From Halorubrum salipaludis (GTDB lineage Archaea > Halobacteriota > Halobacteria > Halobacteriales > Haloferacaceae), in the NCBI RefSeq assembly GCF_002286985.1, contig NZ_NSKC01000009.1, forward strand, positions 1 through 64,000: a stretch of 64,000 nucleotides of DNA, given 5' to 3'. The translations under genes were made by a program, and so were the position numbers. Position 1 is the first letter of the stretch, and every line of letters starts with the position of its first letter. Under the pieces are notes generated by a model that was not told the DNA's origin, did no database searches, and worked only from the letters and a program-made list of their open reading frames with translations. Below, in pieces: positions 35,163-43,504 of the stretch.

Positions 35163-36113
35163 CTACGCGCTCGGCAGGTCGATCTCGTCGCCGTCGGCGT
35201 AGACGGTCGGGTTCCGGAGGATCCCGTCGAGGTGGACCGGGGCGTCGGTCTCGCCGCCGATGCCGGCGTTGTCGCCGATCGCGATGTGGACCGTGCCGCC
35301 GGCCTTCTCGTCTAAAAGGACGGAGCCGACGAGCTCGTCGACGCCGACGTTGGTCCCGATTCCCAGCTCCGCGAGGTTGTACGCGGCGTCACCGACGGAC
35401 TCCGCGGCGGTCTCGAGCTCCTCGCGGACCGCGTCGTCGCCGACGGACGTGACGAGCCCGTCCTCGACCTCGAACGTGAGGGTCTGGCCCTCGTCGAGCA
35501 GCCCGTGGGGCATCATCGTCCCGTCGACCACGTAGGTGCCGGTCGCTGTCTCGGGCGCGACGAACACCTCGCCGGCGGGGAGGTTCGAGAAGTCGCCGGG
35601 CTCGTGGACCATTCCCGTGTCGGCGAGCCACTCGCGGTCGCCGATGCCGAAGACGATGTCGGTGCCAGCGGGCGAGGTCACCCGGATCTCGTCGGCGTCG
35701 CCGACCTGCGCGAGCACGTCGTCGCAGGCGGCGTCGATCGCGGCGTAGTCGGCGTCGAGCCCGGTCGTGAACACGTCCTCCGTGATCCCCGGCAGGGTCG
35801 CGCCGCGCGCGCCGGCCTCGCAGGCGTTCCCGCGGGCGCGGGTGTGACTCAGGCTCTTCGTCGTCGGCGCGAGGAAGGCGTCGCTCTCGGCCATCGCCGC
35901 CGCGACCGGCGCGGGCGGCTCGGTCCCGTGCTGGTCGGCCGGCGGATACCGGAGGATCGTCGCGTCGTCCGTCACGGCGCTCGCGGCCTCGTAGAGCGCC
36001 TCCCCGATTCGCTCGCGCTCGTCGTCGGTGACGACGACCACTGACTCGTCCGGCGCGACGCGCAGGCACTGCTCGACGGCGGTCTCGGCGGCGTCCGCAA
36101 GCTCGCTCGACAT
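35163..36113 (-). CDS. Aminopeptidase, M29-like (AmpS/leucyl aminopeptidase T)
   Basis: A 316-residue protein. It has the late M29-like metal block HIAIGDNAGIGGETDAPVHLDGIL, with His and Asp/Glu ligands. It also has SLSHTRARGNACEAGARGATLPGITEDVF and TDIVFGIGDREWLADTG. Some haloarchaeal members are annotated as 2,5-dihydroxypyridine-dioxygenase-like; I prefer aminopeptidase with moderate certainty. The ATG at 36111-36113 avoids an arginine-rich, non-conserved upstream extension. Confidence 0.75.
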   Translation of the reverse strand: MSSELADAAETAVEQCLRVAPDESVVVVTDDERERIGEALYEAASAVTDDATILRYPPADQHGTEPPAPVAAAMAESDAFLAPTTKSLSHTRARGNACEAGARGATLPGITEDVFTTGLDADYAAIDAACDDVLAQVGDADEIRVTSPAGTDIVFGIGDREWLADTGMVHEPGDFSNLPAGEVFVAPETATGTYVVDGTMMPHGLLDEGQTLTFEVEDGLVTSVGDDAVREELETAAESVGDAAYNLAELGIGTNVGVDELVGSVLLDEKAGGTVHIAIGDNAGIGGETDAPVHLDGILRNPTVYADGDEIDLPSA

Positions 36114-36291
36114 GCCCGCCGATCCGCGACGACGGGCGTTAGTCCTTCCCATCGACGACTCATTTACTCTGTTTCGAAATTCAGTTTTGTCTCGAAGGCG
36201 CGCGAATTAACCGACCGATTACTCTCGGCGTAGTTAATTTCTTCTTGCTTCTCTCGAAAACATTATGCTGTTCCCCGAGCGACCGACACCT

Positions 36292-37356
36292 ATGACACGC
36301 GTGGGCGTCAACGGATACGGGACGATCGGGAAACGTGTCGCGGACGCGGTCGCGGCCCAGCCCGACATGGAACTCGTCGGCGTGACGAAGACGAGCCCGG
36401 ACTACGGCGCCGAGGCCGCGCTCCGCCGCGGCTACGACCTGTACGCAGCGCTCGACGACCGAGTCGCCGCCTTCGAGGACGCCGGGCTCGACCTCGCCGG
36501 GACCCTCGCCGACCTCCTCGACGCGGTCGACGTGATCGTCGACTGCGCGCCGAGCGGGGTCGGGGAGCGCAACCGCCCGACCTACGAGGCCCACGACACG
36601 CCCGCGATCTACCAGGGCGGCGAGGACGCCGCGATCGCGGACGCCTCCTTCAACGCCCGCGCCAGCGCGCCGATCCGCAACGCCGACTCGCTCCGGGTCG
36701 TCTCCTGTAACACGACCGCGCTCTCGCGGCTGCTCGCCCCGCTCGACGAGTCCTACGGCGTGGAGAAGGCCCGCGTCACGCTCGTGCGGCGGGGCGGCGA
36801 CCCGAGCGAGACGAACCGCGGACCGATTAACGACGTGGTGCCCGACCCGGCGACGGTGCCGTCGCACCACGGACCCGACGTGAACACGATCCTCGGGGAT
36901 GTCGACGTCGACACGGCCGCGTTGAAGGCGCCGGTCACCGGCATGCACACCCACAGCGTCAACGTCACGCTCGAGGCGAAGCCGACCACCGAGGAGGTGC
37001 GCGAACTGCTCCGCGGCGAGACGCGGATCTTCCTGATCCCAGAGGACGCCGGAATCGACGGCGCCGGGACCCTGAAGGACTACGCGTCCGACCTCGGACG
37101 GGCCCGCGGCGACCTCTGGGAGAACTGCGTCTGGGAGGAGTCGATACGCGTTCAGGGCCGGGACCTGTACCTGTTCCAGAACGTCCACCAGGAGGCGGAC
37201 GTGGTGCCCGAGAACGTCGACGCGGTCCGCGCCCTCGCGGGCGACGTCTCCCGGGAGGAGTCGGTGGCGCGAACGAACGAGACGCTCGGCGTCGGAATCG
37301 ACAGCCTGCTCTCCGACGGCGGCGCTCCCCGCGATCAGGTCGCCGCGGACGACTGA
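36292..37356 (+). CDS. Type II glyceraldehyde-3-phosphate dehydrogenase
   Basis: A 354-residue archaeal-type (class II) NAD(P)-dependent GAPDH. Rossmann motif [16 protein letters not shown]; catalytic cysteine in [12 protein letters not shown]; conserved [16 protein letters not shown] and [12 protein letters not shown]. It is distinct from the bacterial-type GAPDH also found in haloarchaea and may serve the gluconeogenic direction. The ATG at 36292 is preferred to the one at 36265, which falls on the TATA-like ATTATG expected about 27 bases before the start. Confidence 0.95.
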   Translation: MTRVGVNGYGTIGKRVADAVAAQPDMELVGVTKTSPDYGAEAALRRGYDLYAALDDRVAAFEDAGLDLAGTLADLLDAVDVIVDCAPSGVGERNRPTYEAHDTPAIYQGGEDAAIADASFNARASAPIRNADSLRVVSCNTTALSRLLAPLDESYGVEKARVTLVRRGGDPSETNRGPINDVVPDPATVPSHHGPDVNTILGDVDVDTAALKAPVTGMHTHSVNVTLEAKPTTEEVRELLRGETRIFLIPEDAGIDGAGTLKDYASDLGRARGDLWENCVWEESIRVQGRDLYLFQNVHQEADVVPENVDAVRALAGDVSREESVARTNETLGVGIDSLLSDGGAPRDQVAADD

Positions 37357-37381
37357 CCGGGACTCCCGCGGATCGCGTTGC

Positions 37382-37558
37382 TCACTCCGCGGGCGTCGTC
37401 ACGAGGAACGTCCGCCCGCCGCGGCGTTCGAGGTGGACCTCGCTTCCCTGCACGCGGTTCATCCGCGCGCGATCGGCGATCCGATCGGTTCGACACTCCG
37501 TGACGTCGACGCGGGTCGGCGTCGCGTATCGGGGTTGCTCGTGGCTCGTCGCGCTCAT
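37382..37558 (-). CDS. Small uncharacterised protein (58 aa)
   Basis: A short frame missed by length cut-offs: it opens MSATSHEQPRYATPTRVD and ends RRGGRTFLVTTPAE. Third codon positions are strongly C/G, and the ending has an alternating beta pattern (GSEVHLERRGGRTFLV), like a small HalOD-type or antidote domain. It sits in the 300-base gap between GAPDH and the next gene. I do not recognise a family. Confidence 0.55.
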   Translation of the reverse strand: MSATSHEQPRYATPTRVDVTECRTDRIADRARMNRVQGSEVHLERRGGRTFLVTTPAE

Positions 37559-37670
37559 ACTTCTCCCGAGAGCCGGAACGCCCGTATAAGCGAGCCATCC
37601 GCGGAGTGAAAGTGAAAGTGGAGGCGTTGACGGTCCAAGCGGGGGAACGATCCGACAGTCGCCGTCGAGA

Positions 37671-37970
37671 CTACCGCCGGAGCCCGGCCTCCTCGTCGCC
37701 TTCGACGAACCGCACGGTGAAGTAGTCGTAACCGCCGTAGGCGGCGTCGAGCGCGCCCAGCCACCAGTTCCAGCGCTCGACGACCGAGGAGCCGTCGGGC
37801 GCGTCGCCGAGGTGGTCGATCACGCCGGGCACGGTGAGCGCGTGCCCGCGGTCCCGGGAGGGTCGCCCCGAGTCGGCGAGGTCGCGGGCCGCCCGAGCGA
37901 CCGCCCGCCGCTCGGCTTCGGTCCCGCCGAACTCCGACTCGAGGGCCTTCTCCAGACGCTGTCGGTCCAT
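37671..37970 (-). CDS. Haloarchaeal hypothetical protein (99 aa)
   Basis: A 99-residue helical protein starting MDRQRLEKALESEFGGTEAERRAVARAARDLADSG (read in pieces) and ending with an aromatic-rich segment, VVERWNWWLGALDAAYGGYDYFTVRFV. I place the start at 37970 since the upstream codons are non-conserved and the gene sits just before a CATATACTCC-type AT box. No known function; the WNWWLG cluster suggests a partner-binding groove. Confidence 0.6.
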   Translation of the reverse strand: MDRQRLEKALESEFGGTEAERRAVARAARDLADSGRPSRDRGHALTVPGVIDHLGDAPDGSSVVERWNWWLGALDAAYGGYDYFTVRFVEGDEEAGLRR

Positions 37971-38061
37971 GAGCGGGGCTACGGGACCGGAGTATATGAG
38001 TCGCGTGGTAGGGGGTGGCACGTCCGGTGTCGGCGACGCGTCGGGCTCGCCTCCGCGGCCG

Positions 38062-39114
38062 TCACAGGCGGGCTGCGAGCGCGAGGAAGAGGAGGCTAAA
38101 GGGCGCCGTCAGCAGCGCTAGCAGCGCCCCGGCCGCCGGCTCGCCGGCCGCGAGGGCCATCGCGAGGCCGACGACGAGCGAGGCGGAGCCCACGACCGCG
38201 AGGATGATGCGCTCCGGAACGCTGGCCCGGTCGGGGCCGTCGCTCCGCGCGAGCGTCGCGTCCAGCGCCCGCTCGACCTCGTCGGCGCGGTCCGCGGGGA
38301 CGAACAGCCACGGGGTCGAGCGGTACCACGCGTTCCCGCGGTACGCGAGCAGGAACACGGTCGTCCACGGGAGGTCGATCCGACGGGTGCGGATCACGGA
38401 GCCGAGGTCGTCCGAGCGCGTCCGGTCGTGACTCAGGTACGTCCGCTCGATCGTCTCGGCGGCCGGGTCGAGCCGCAGGTCGGTCCCGCGCGAGCCGGCG
38501 AGTACGGGGAAGAGCGTGGCGAACGCGAGGAGCAGCGGTGCAAACCCCGAGAACAGCGATAACGTGGCCGAGACCGGGCCGGAGCCGATCGCCGCCGCCA
38601 CGACCGCGAGCACGACTCCCGCCCCGGCGAGGGTCCAACCGATCCGGAACCGCGAGCGGTCGAACGAGTAGTCGCCGAACTGCGACCGGAGTTTGCGGCG
38701 TCGCTCCGGGGACATCTGGTCGTACGCCACGATCCAGTAGAGCAGCGACACCGGGCCGCCGACGAGGAGGACGACGAGCAACGCCCACGTCGACGCCGGC
38801 GGGCCGCCACCGTCGAGGAGCGAGGCGCCGACGGTGACAGCGACGACCGAGAGGGCCACGAGCACGAGTCCGGCCACGGTCGCGCTCGCACCGAACGCAA
38901 GCGACCGCAGGCGATCGAAGCGGACCGGCCCCCACTCGACGACGCCTCGGTCGGGCTCGGTGTCTGTATCTGTCCCGGTGTCCGCGTCTGTCTCGGCGTC
39001 CGTGTCGGGCTGAGAGTCGGAAATTGCGCCGGCGTCGGCCTCGGACTCAGGAACGGGCTCTCGATCCGCCGACAACTGCGTCCCGTCGCTCGACGCGCCG
39101 GACTCGGAGGGCAT
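38062..39114 (-). CDS. Membrane protein with PH-like cytosolic part (350 aa)
   Basis: Residues 1-55 are an acidic Thr/Asp repeat tail (DTDAETDADTGTDTDTE). Four to five transmembrane segments follow at about 75-97, 107-127, 160-180 and 185-205. The region 210-290 is beta-rich (TDLRLDPAAETIERTYLSHDRTRSDDLGSVIRTRRIDLPWTTVFLLAYRGNAWY) and resembles a bacterial PH-like domain. Two C-terminal helices end the protein. Function unknown. Confidence 0.65.
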   Translation of the reverse strand: MPSESGASSDGTQLSADREPVPESEADAGAISDSQPDTDAETDADTGTDTDTEPDRGVVEWGPVRFDRLRSLAFGASATVAGLVLVALSVVAVTVGASLLDGGGPPASTWALLVVLLVGGPVSLLYWIVAYDQMSPERRRKLRSQFGDYSFDRSRFRIGWTLAGAGVVLAVVAAAIGSGPVSATLSLFSGFAPLLLAFATLFPVLAGSRGTDLRLDPAAETIERTYLSHDRTRSDDLGSVIRTRRIDLPWTTVFLLAYRGNAWYRSTPWLFVPADRADEVERALDATLARSDGPDRASVPERIILAVVGSASLVVGLAMALAAGEPAAGALLALLTAPFSLLFLALAARL

Positions 39115-39263
39115 GGGCGCTCGTTGGGTCGGTGACGGCTTAAATTCGGTCGTCGCACCGGTCGATGGATAGATCTCGGGAACCCGGACGCCGTCGAACC
39201 CGGTGTCGGAACGGGAAACCGACGTGCGGCGACTATTTACCCCGCGACCGGCTACCCCGTGTC

Positions 39264-39626
39264 ATGACAGACTGGCGCGCCGTCGGCTACGGGTTCGTCG
39301 TGATGCTGATCGCCGGGCTCCTCGCGACGTTCGCCCCGGTCGTGGGGCACATCGGCGCCGGGCTGATCGGCGGGTTCGTCGCGGGCTACGTCGCCGGCGG
39401 CGGGCTGCTCTCGGGGATGTGGCACGGGCTGCTCGCGGGGTCGGTGAGCGGGGTCGTCGTTACCCTCGTCCTGGCAGCGTTCGGCGGGCTCGTGGGGCTC
39501 GCCGGAGGGCCCCTCGGCAGCCTGCTCGGCGGCGCCGGCGTGCTCATCGTCGGGCTGTTCCTGACGTTCCTGTTCGCGATCGACTCGGCGCTCGCGGGCG
39601 CGATCGGCGGCGTGCTCGGGGACTGA
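39264..39626 (+). CDS. DUF5518-type small membrane protein
   Basis: A 120-residue protein with three to four Gly/Ala-rich transmembrane helices (VGYGFVVMLIAGLLATFAPVVG; GLIGGFVAGYVAGGGLLSGMWHGLLAGSVSGVVVTLVLAAF; LIVGLFLTFLFAIDSALAGAIGGVLG). The pattern matches the DUF5518 family frequent in haloarchaea. Role unknown. ATG at 39264, divergent from the previous membrane protein. Confidence 0.75.
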   Translation: MTDWRAVGYGFVVMLIAGLLATFAPVVGHIGAGLIGGFVAGYVAGGGLLSGMWHGLLAGSVSGVVVTLVLAAFGGLVGLAGGPLGSLLGGAGVLIVGLFLTFLFAIDSALAGAIGGVLGD

Positions 39627-39683
39627 GGCTCGCTTCTTCGGAGTTGGTCGAACCGCGGAGTCGATGAGTGTGGCTTTCGGATC

Positions 39684-40076
39684 GGCGCGCGCCTTCGAGC
39701 GCCCCCCGGGCGCGAGAAGCGCGTGCGAGGGACGCCGCGAGCGCGGAGCGCGTGCGAGGGACGCCGCGAGCGCGGAGCGCGTGCGAGGGACGCCGCGAGC
39801 GCGGAGCGCGAGCGGCGAGGCTGGGGAGGCGTGAGGATGCGGTGCTGTTGCGGTCGGTGGGACTCAAAGGGGCAGCCGCGAGGCGGCCAGAGGCGACTCA
39901 AGCACCGCAGCGAGTGAGCGAAAGCGAACGAGCGAGGAGCACAGCGAGCGTCTGGCCGCCTCGCGGCTGGGGCTTTGGCGGTGTCCGTGTCGATCGTCGA
40001 TTTATAAGCACTGTACAGCCGAGCGGCTGGGGCTTTGGCGACGTTCGCCGTCGATCCGCTGTTGGGTACTTATAAG
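39684..40076 (-). repeat. Structured intergenic repeat, copy D
   Basis: It fills the gap before the peroxiredoxin gene and reads on the minus strand. Two TTATAA-CAAAGCCCCAG units lead (boxes at 40069-40076 and 40000-40006). Helix 1 has CAAAG/CTTTG (39973-39977 with 39865-39869), a symmetric 4-base internal loop, and 18 perfect base pairs (39951-39968 with 39874-39891). The core GAGGCTGGGGAGGCGTGAGG (plus view) is at 39817-39836. Helix 2 is distorted by a 29-bp tandem expansion. Helix 3 has GCGCCC-CCC-GGGCGC at 39698-39712. The 3' extension seen in copies A, B and E is absent. Confidence 0.85.
39721..39807. repeat. Three tandem 29-bp units inside copy D
   Basis: The 29-bp unit beginning GCGTGCGAGGGACGCCGCGA occurs at 39721, 39750 and 39779, with identical sequence. 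It duplicates the helix 2/helix 3 junction of the structured element. Confidence 0.9.
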
Positions 40077-40153
40077 CAGAGAGCTGGAGCCGGAGCGGAG
40101 TCCACCAGCGGATCGCGGTCAACTACGTATAAGGAATGTCGGCCAGATCCGTC

Positions 40154-40627
40154 CTACGCGCTCTCGACCGCGTCGAGGACGGCGTCGTAGTCCGGCTCGT
40201 TGGTCGGGTCGTCGGCGACCCAGTCGTAGACGACCTCGCCGTCGTCGTCGATCACGAACACGGCCCGGTTCGCGATCCCGTGGAGGCCCAGGTCGGCGAT
40301 GTCCATCTCCAGCCCGTACGCCCGGATCGCGTCGCCGGCCATGTCGCTCACGAGGTCGAACTCGATCCCGTGCTCCTCGCGGAACGCGCCCTGCGAGAAC
40401 GGGGAGTCGGCGCTGATCCCGAACAGCGTCGCGCCCGCGTCGTCGAACTCGGCGGCGCGCTCCTGGAACGCCACCATCTCGTTCGTGCAGGGGGGCGTGA
40501 ACGCGCCGGGGAAGAAGGCGAGCACGACCGGCCCGTCGCCGACGTGGTCGTCGAGGTCGAACGGTTCGTGGTCGCTCGTGCCGACCGTCGCGGTGAACGT
40601 GGGTGCGGAGTCGCCTGTGGATACCAT
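40154..40627 (-). CDS. Peroxiredoxin (AhpE/BCP-like)
   Basis: A 157-residue thiol peroxidase with the catalytic motif FFPGAFTPPCTNE (peroxidatic C47). Only one further conserved region of interest, ISADSPFSQGAFREEHGIEFDLVSD, is present and no second cysteine is visible, so it is a 1-Cys type needing an external thiol such as gamma-glutamylcysteine or a redoxin. It reduces H2O2 or organic hydroperoxides. It stands alone beside copy D. Confidence 0.92.
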   Translation of the reverse strand: MVSTGDSAPTFTATVGTSDHEPFDLDDHVGDGPVVLAFFPGAFTPPCTNEMVAFQERAAEFDDAGATLFGISADSPFSQGAFREEHGIEFDLVSDMAGDAIRAYGLEMDIADLGLHGIANRAVFVIDDDGEVVYDWVADDPTNEPDYDAVLDAVESA

Positions 40628-40708
40628 CGCTTACAGATACGGCCGATTCGCCCAAAAGGCTTGTTTCACCCCTCGTCCGAACCGGCACCCGGAGAGCCGG
40701 CGAGCCGG

Positions 40709-41212
40709 CTACTCCCGGTCGAGGTACTCCTGTTGGATCGCGACGATCTCCGCGGAGTCTTCGCACTCCGCGTACCGCCGGAGCGGCTCCTCGTTGAGTT
40801 CGAGGAACGTCTCGCCCCACGTGAACTTCGCCATGACTCGCTCCGCGTGGTCGTCCTCGCCGAGGATCGCGAGCGCGGCCGCGAACGCCTCGACGGTCGT
40901 GAGCTGCATCGGCCGCCCGAAGTTCACGGGGTTGGCGGCGACGAGGTAGGGGAGCGCGCGGTGCTCGCCCGGCAGCGAGAACATCTTCTCGCCGGCCGAC
41001 TCCCACGAGCAGTCGAGCGCGACCAGGGCGTTCTCGGCGGCGAGGTCGGCGTCTGCGGGCGAGAGCGCGCGCTCGGCGTGGGGGTTGAGGACGACGCCGT
41101 AGGGCGTGGCGCGGTCGGAGCGGTGGAGCTCCGCGAGGTCGAACCGCGCGAGCTTCCGGGCCGTGCACTTGTCGGGGTCGTCGTCGCCCTCGTACCGGAC
41201 GTGCAGGTCCAC
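40709..41212 (-). CDS. tsr3: Tsr3-type small-subunit rRNA aminocarboxypropyltransferase (DUF367)
   Basis: A 167-residue SPOUT-like enzyme that transfers the aminocarboxypropyl group of SAM to a hypermodified small-subunit rRNA uridine. Family blocks: [77 protein letters not shown] and [18 protein letters not shown]. The start is GTG (41210-41212), supported by a CCTTATC box 24-31 bases upstream. Length is normal. Confidence 0.92.
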   Translation of the reverse strand: MDLHVRYEGDDDPDKCTARKLARFDLAELHRSDRATPYGVVLNPHAERALSPADADLAAENALVALDCSWESAGEKMFSLPGEHRALPYLVAANPVNFGRPMQLTTVEAFAAALAILGEDDHAERVMAKFTWGETFLELNEEPLRRYAECEDSAEIVAIQQEYLDRE

Positions 41213-41293
41213 GGTACGAGATTGGCGGTGTCGTTGATAAGGCGTGCGGAGGGAGTCAGCGCAAAAATGGTCGCGGCCGTCGACCGCCCCCAG

Positions 41294-41404
41294 TCACGGG
41301 GCGCGGGTCCGCGTCATGATCGGCTCGGAGTCGCCGCTTTCGGGCGGGACGCGGGTCTGCGTCTCGATCGGATCCAATTCGCCTTCGGTGGGTGGTTCGC
41401 TCAT
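41294..41404 (-). CDS. Very small ORF (36 aa)
   Basis: A proline- and acid-rich peptide starting MSEPPTEGELDPIETQTRVP and ending SEPIMTRTRAP; the two PIxTxTRxP phrases are an internal repeat. A TATA-like AAGTTATCC (41423-41431) sits about 23 bases before the ATG, and third codon positions are C/G-rich. Could be real, but is near the limit of what sequence alone can support. Confidence 0.45.
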   Translation of the reverse strand: MSEPPTEGELDPIETQTRVPPESGDSEPIMTRTRAP

Positions 41405-41663
41405 CGCAGATGGCGCTCGCGCCTCATCACGGATAACTTTTCGGCCCAAAGAATCATTATTTCGCTGATCTCCTAATACACGTTTGTTACTACGGCGCAA
41501 ATTTCTAAGGAGATGGTGTTATCACTCTGAAAATCAACTGTCCGTGTACTTTTTATCTCCTCTCCGACTCAAACCCCACTCCGGTACCCGCAAACCGCTC
41601 CGGATACCGTCAAACCGGCCCGGTACCGGCGGGGTTTTTCCTCGTCGCCGCGCAGGTGCGTGT

Positions 41664-42419
41664 ATGGAGCTGTTCGCGGTTCCGGACCTCCCGGAGATCC
41701 GGGAGGGAGACGACCTGGCGGCCATGATCGACGAGCGCGTCGACCTCCGCGAGGACGACGTGGTCGTCGTCGCCAGCACCGTCGTCTCGAAGGCGGAGGG
41801 GCGCGTCTTCGACCTCGACGACTTCCCGGCGAGCGAGCGCGCCGAGGCGGTCGCGGACCGGCTCGCGGAGATCGCCGGCGAGGAGAAGGACCCGCGGTTC
41901 GCCCAGGCCGTCATCGAGGAGTCGACGGAACTGATCATGGAGGCGCCGTTCCTCCTGACCGCGACCCGCTTCGGTCACATCGGCGTCAACGCCGGGATCG
42001 ACCGGTCGAACGTCCCCGACGGCGACCTGCTGCTGCTCCCGGAGCGCCCCTCCGAGAGCGCGGCGCGGATCCGCGAGGGCCTCCCGGCCGACCGCGTCGT
42101 CGTCAGCGACACCTGCGGGCGCCCCTTCAGACACGGCCAGCGCGGGGTCGCGATCGGCTGGGCCGGAACCCCCGCCAGCCGCGACTGGCGCGGCGAGCGC
42201 GACCGCGACGGCCGCGAGATGGGCGTCACCGTCCAGAACGTGATCGACGAGCTCGCGTCCGCCGCCAATCTCGTCGCCGGCGAGGGCGCGGGCGGCACTC
42301 CGGTCGTCGTCGTCCGCGACTGGGCGTTCGGCGACCACGACGGCTCGGACAACCACTTCCGCGAGCCGGAGGGCGACTTCGTGCGGCAGGCCCTCCGCGA
42401 GTGGGAGTTCCAGGCGTAA
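41664..42419 (+). CDS. cofE: Coenzyme F420-0:L-glutamate ligase CofE
   Basis: A 251-residue GTP-dependent ligase that adds gamma-linked glutamates to F420-0. Motifs: DVVVVASTVVSKAEGRVFDL, ESTELIMEAPFLLTATRFGHIGVNAGIDRSN, ADRVVVSDTCGRPFRHGQRGVAIGWAG and the late DELASAANLVAGEGAGG. It lies 9 bases before mer, an F420-dependent enzyme gene, so cofactor and user are co-expressed. The 41405-41663 gap is AT-rich and holds only promoter-like sequence. Confidence 0.93.
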   Translation: MELFAVPDLPEIREGDDLAAMIDERVDLREDDVVVVASTVVSKAEGRVFDLDDFPASERAEAVADRLAEIAGEEKDPRFAQAVIEESTELIMEAPFLLTATRFGHIGVNAGIDRSNVPDGDLLLLPERPSESAARIREGLPADRVVVSDTCGRPFRHGQRGVAIGWAGTPASRDWRGERDRDGREMGVTVQNVIDELASAANLVAGEGAGGTPVVVVRDWAFGDHDGSDNHFREPEGDFVRQALREWEFQA

Positions 42420-42428
42420 CCACCACCC

Positions 42429-43412
42429 ATGCTCGGCATCGAACTCACTCCCGAACACGACCCGTCCCGCCTCGTCGACCTCGGCGTCCGCGCCGAGGAC
42501 GCCGGCTACGACGCCGTCTACTCGACGTGTCACTACAACAACCGCGACCCGTGGGCGTTCCTCTCACAGCTCGCGACCGCGACGGACTCGGTCCGGCTCG
42601 GCCCGGGCGTCGCCAACCCCTACGAGACCCACCCCGTCACGCTCGCCTCGAAGGTCGCCACCCTCGACGAGCTGTCGGGGGGCCGCGCCGTCTTCGGGCT
42701 CGGTCCCGGCGACCCCTCGACGCTGCGGAACCTCGGTCTCGAAGACGAGCGCGGGCTCCGGCCCGTGTTGGAGGCGTTCAAGACCGCCCAGAAGCTGTGG
42801 GCCGGCGAGCGCGTCGACCACGAGGGGACCTTCGACGCCGCGGGCGCCGGGCTCAACTACGAGCCGCCGCAGGGCGCCGGTATTCCGGTCCACGTCGGCG
42901 GCGAAGGGCCGCACATGTGCCGGATGGCCGCGAAACACGCCGACGGCCTGCTGTACAACGGATCGCACCCGAAGGACCTCGCGTGGGCCCGCGAGCAGGT
43001 CGACGACGGGCTCGCCGACCGCCCGGAGCACCGGGGCGAGTTCGAGCTGATCGCCTACGCGGCGGTCTCGGTCGCCGAGGAGGCGGCCGCCGCCCGCGAG
43101 GCCGCCCGGCCGCCCGTCGCGTTCATCGCCGGTGGCGCGCCCCCGCCGGTCCTGCAGCGACACGGGATCGACCCGGACGCGGCCGACGAGATCGGCGACC
43201 GCGTCTCGGCCGGCGAGTTCTCCGCGGCCTTCGAGCGCGTGACCCCCGAGATGATCGACGCGTTCTGTATGGCCGGCACGCCCGAGACCGTCCGCGAGCG
43301 CGCCGCCGCCGTCGCCGAGCACGCCGACGGGCTCGTCGTCGGGTCGCCGCTCGGTCCGGATCTGGAGGCCGCGGTCGAGCTGGCGGCCGAGGCCGTGGAC
43401 GGGATATTTTAG
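42429..43412 (+). CDS. mer: F420-dependent methylene-tetrahydromethanopterin reductase-like (Mer)
   Basis: A 327-residue luciferase-like F420 enzyme with the Mer phrases GIELTPEHDPSRLVDLGVRAEDAGYDAVYSTCHYNNRDPWAFLSQL, GPGVANPYETHPVTLASKVATLDELSGGRAVFGLGPGD and IPVHVGGEGPHMCRMAAKHADGLLYNGSHPKDL. In methanogens Mer reduces methylene-H4MPT. In halophiles, which use folate, it probably makes methyl-tetrahydrofolate for methionine (family knowledge plus inference). It follows cofE in the same operon. Confidence 0.92.
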   Translation: MLGIELTPEHDPSRLVDLGVRAEDAGYDAVYSTCHYNNRDPWAFLSQLATATDSVRLGPGVANPYETHPVTLASKVATLDELSGGRAVFGLGPGDPSTLRNLGLEDERGLRPVLEAFKTAQKLWAGERVDHEGTFDAAGAGLNYEPPQGAGIPVHVGGEGPHMCRMAAKHADGLLYNGSHPKDLAWAREQVDDGLADRPEHRGEFELIAYAAVSVAEEAAAAREAARPPVAFIAGGAPPPVLQRHGIDPDAADEIGDRVSAGEFSAAFERVTPEMIDAFCMAGTPETVRERAAAVAEHADGLVVGSPLGPDLEAAVELAAEAVDGIF

Positions 43413-43474
43413 TTGCTCCTCAGAATTCTCGCCCGTTGAGAATCGAGAATCGGCCCTGATAACTCCGGGGTGAG

Positions 43475-43483
43475 CTTCATAAG
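43475..43483 (+). promoter_or_regulatory. TATA-like box of the chemoreceptor gene
   Basis: CTTCATAAG lies 22-30 bases before the ATG at 43505, consistent with a leaderless transcript. Confidence 0.5.
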
Positions 43484-43504
43484 CCGCTCCCGTCGACCCC
43501 CTGT

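Noticed and set aside
39721-39807. CRISPR array, because of regularly spaced direct repeats
   Set aside because: The 29-bp units are directly adjacent with no unique spacers and no cas gene is present; the same holds for the 57-bp units at 34542.
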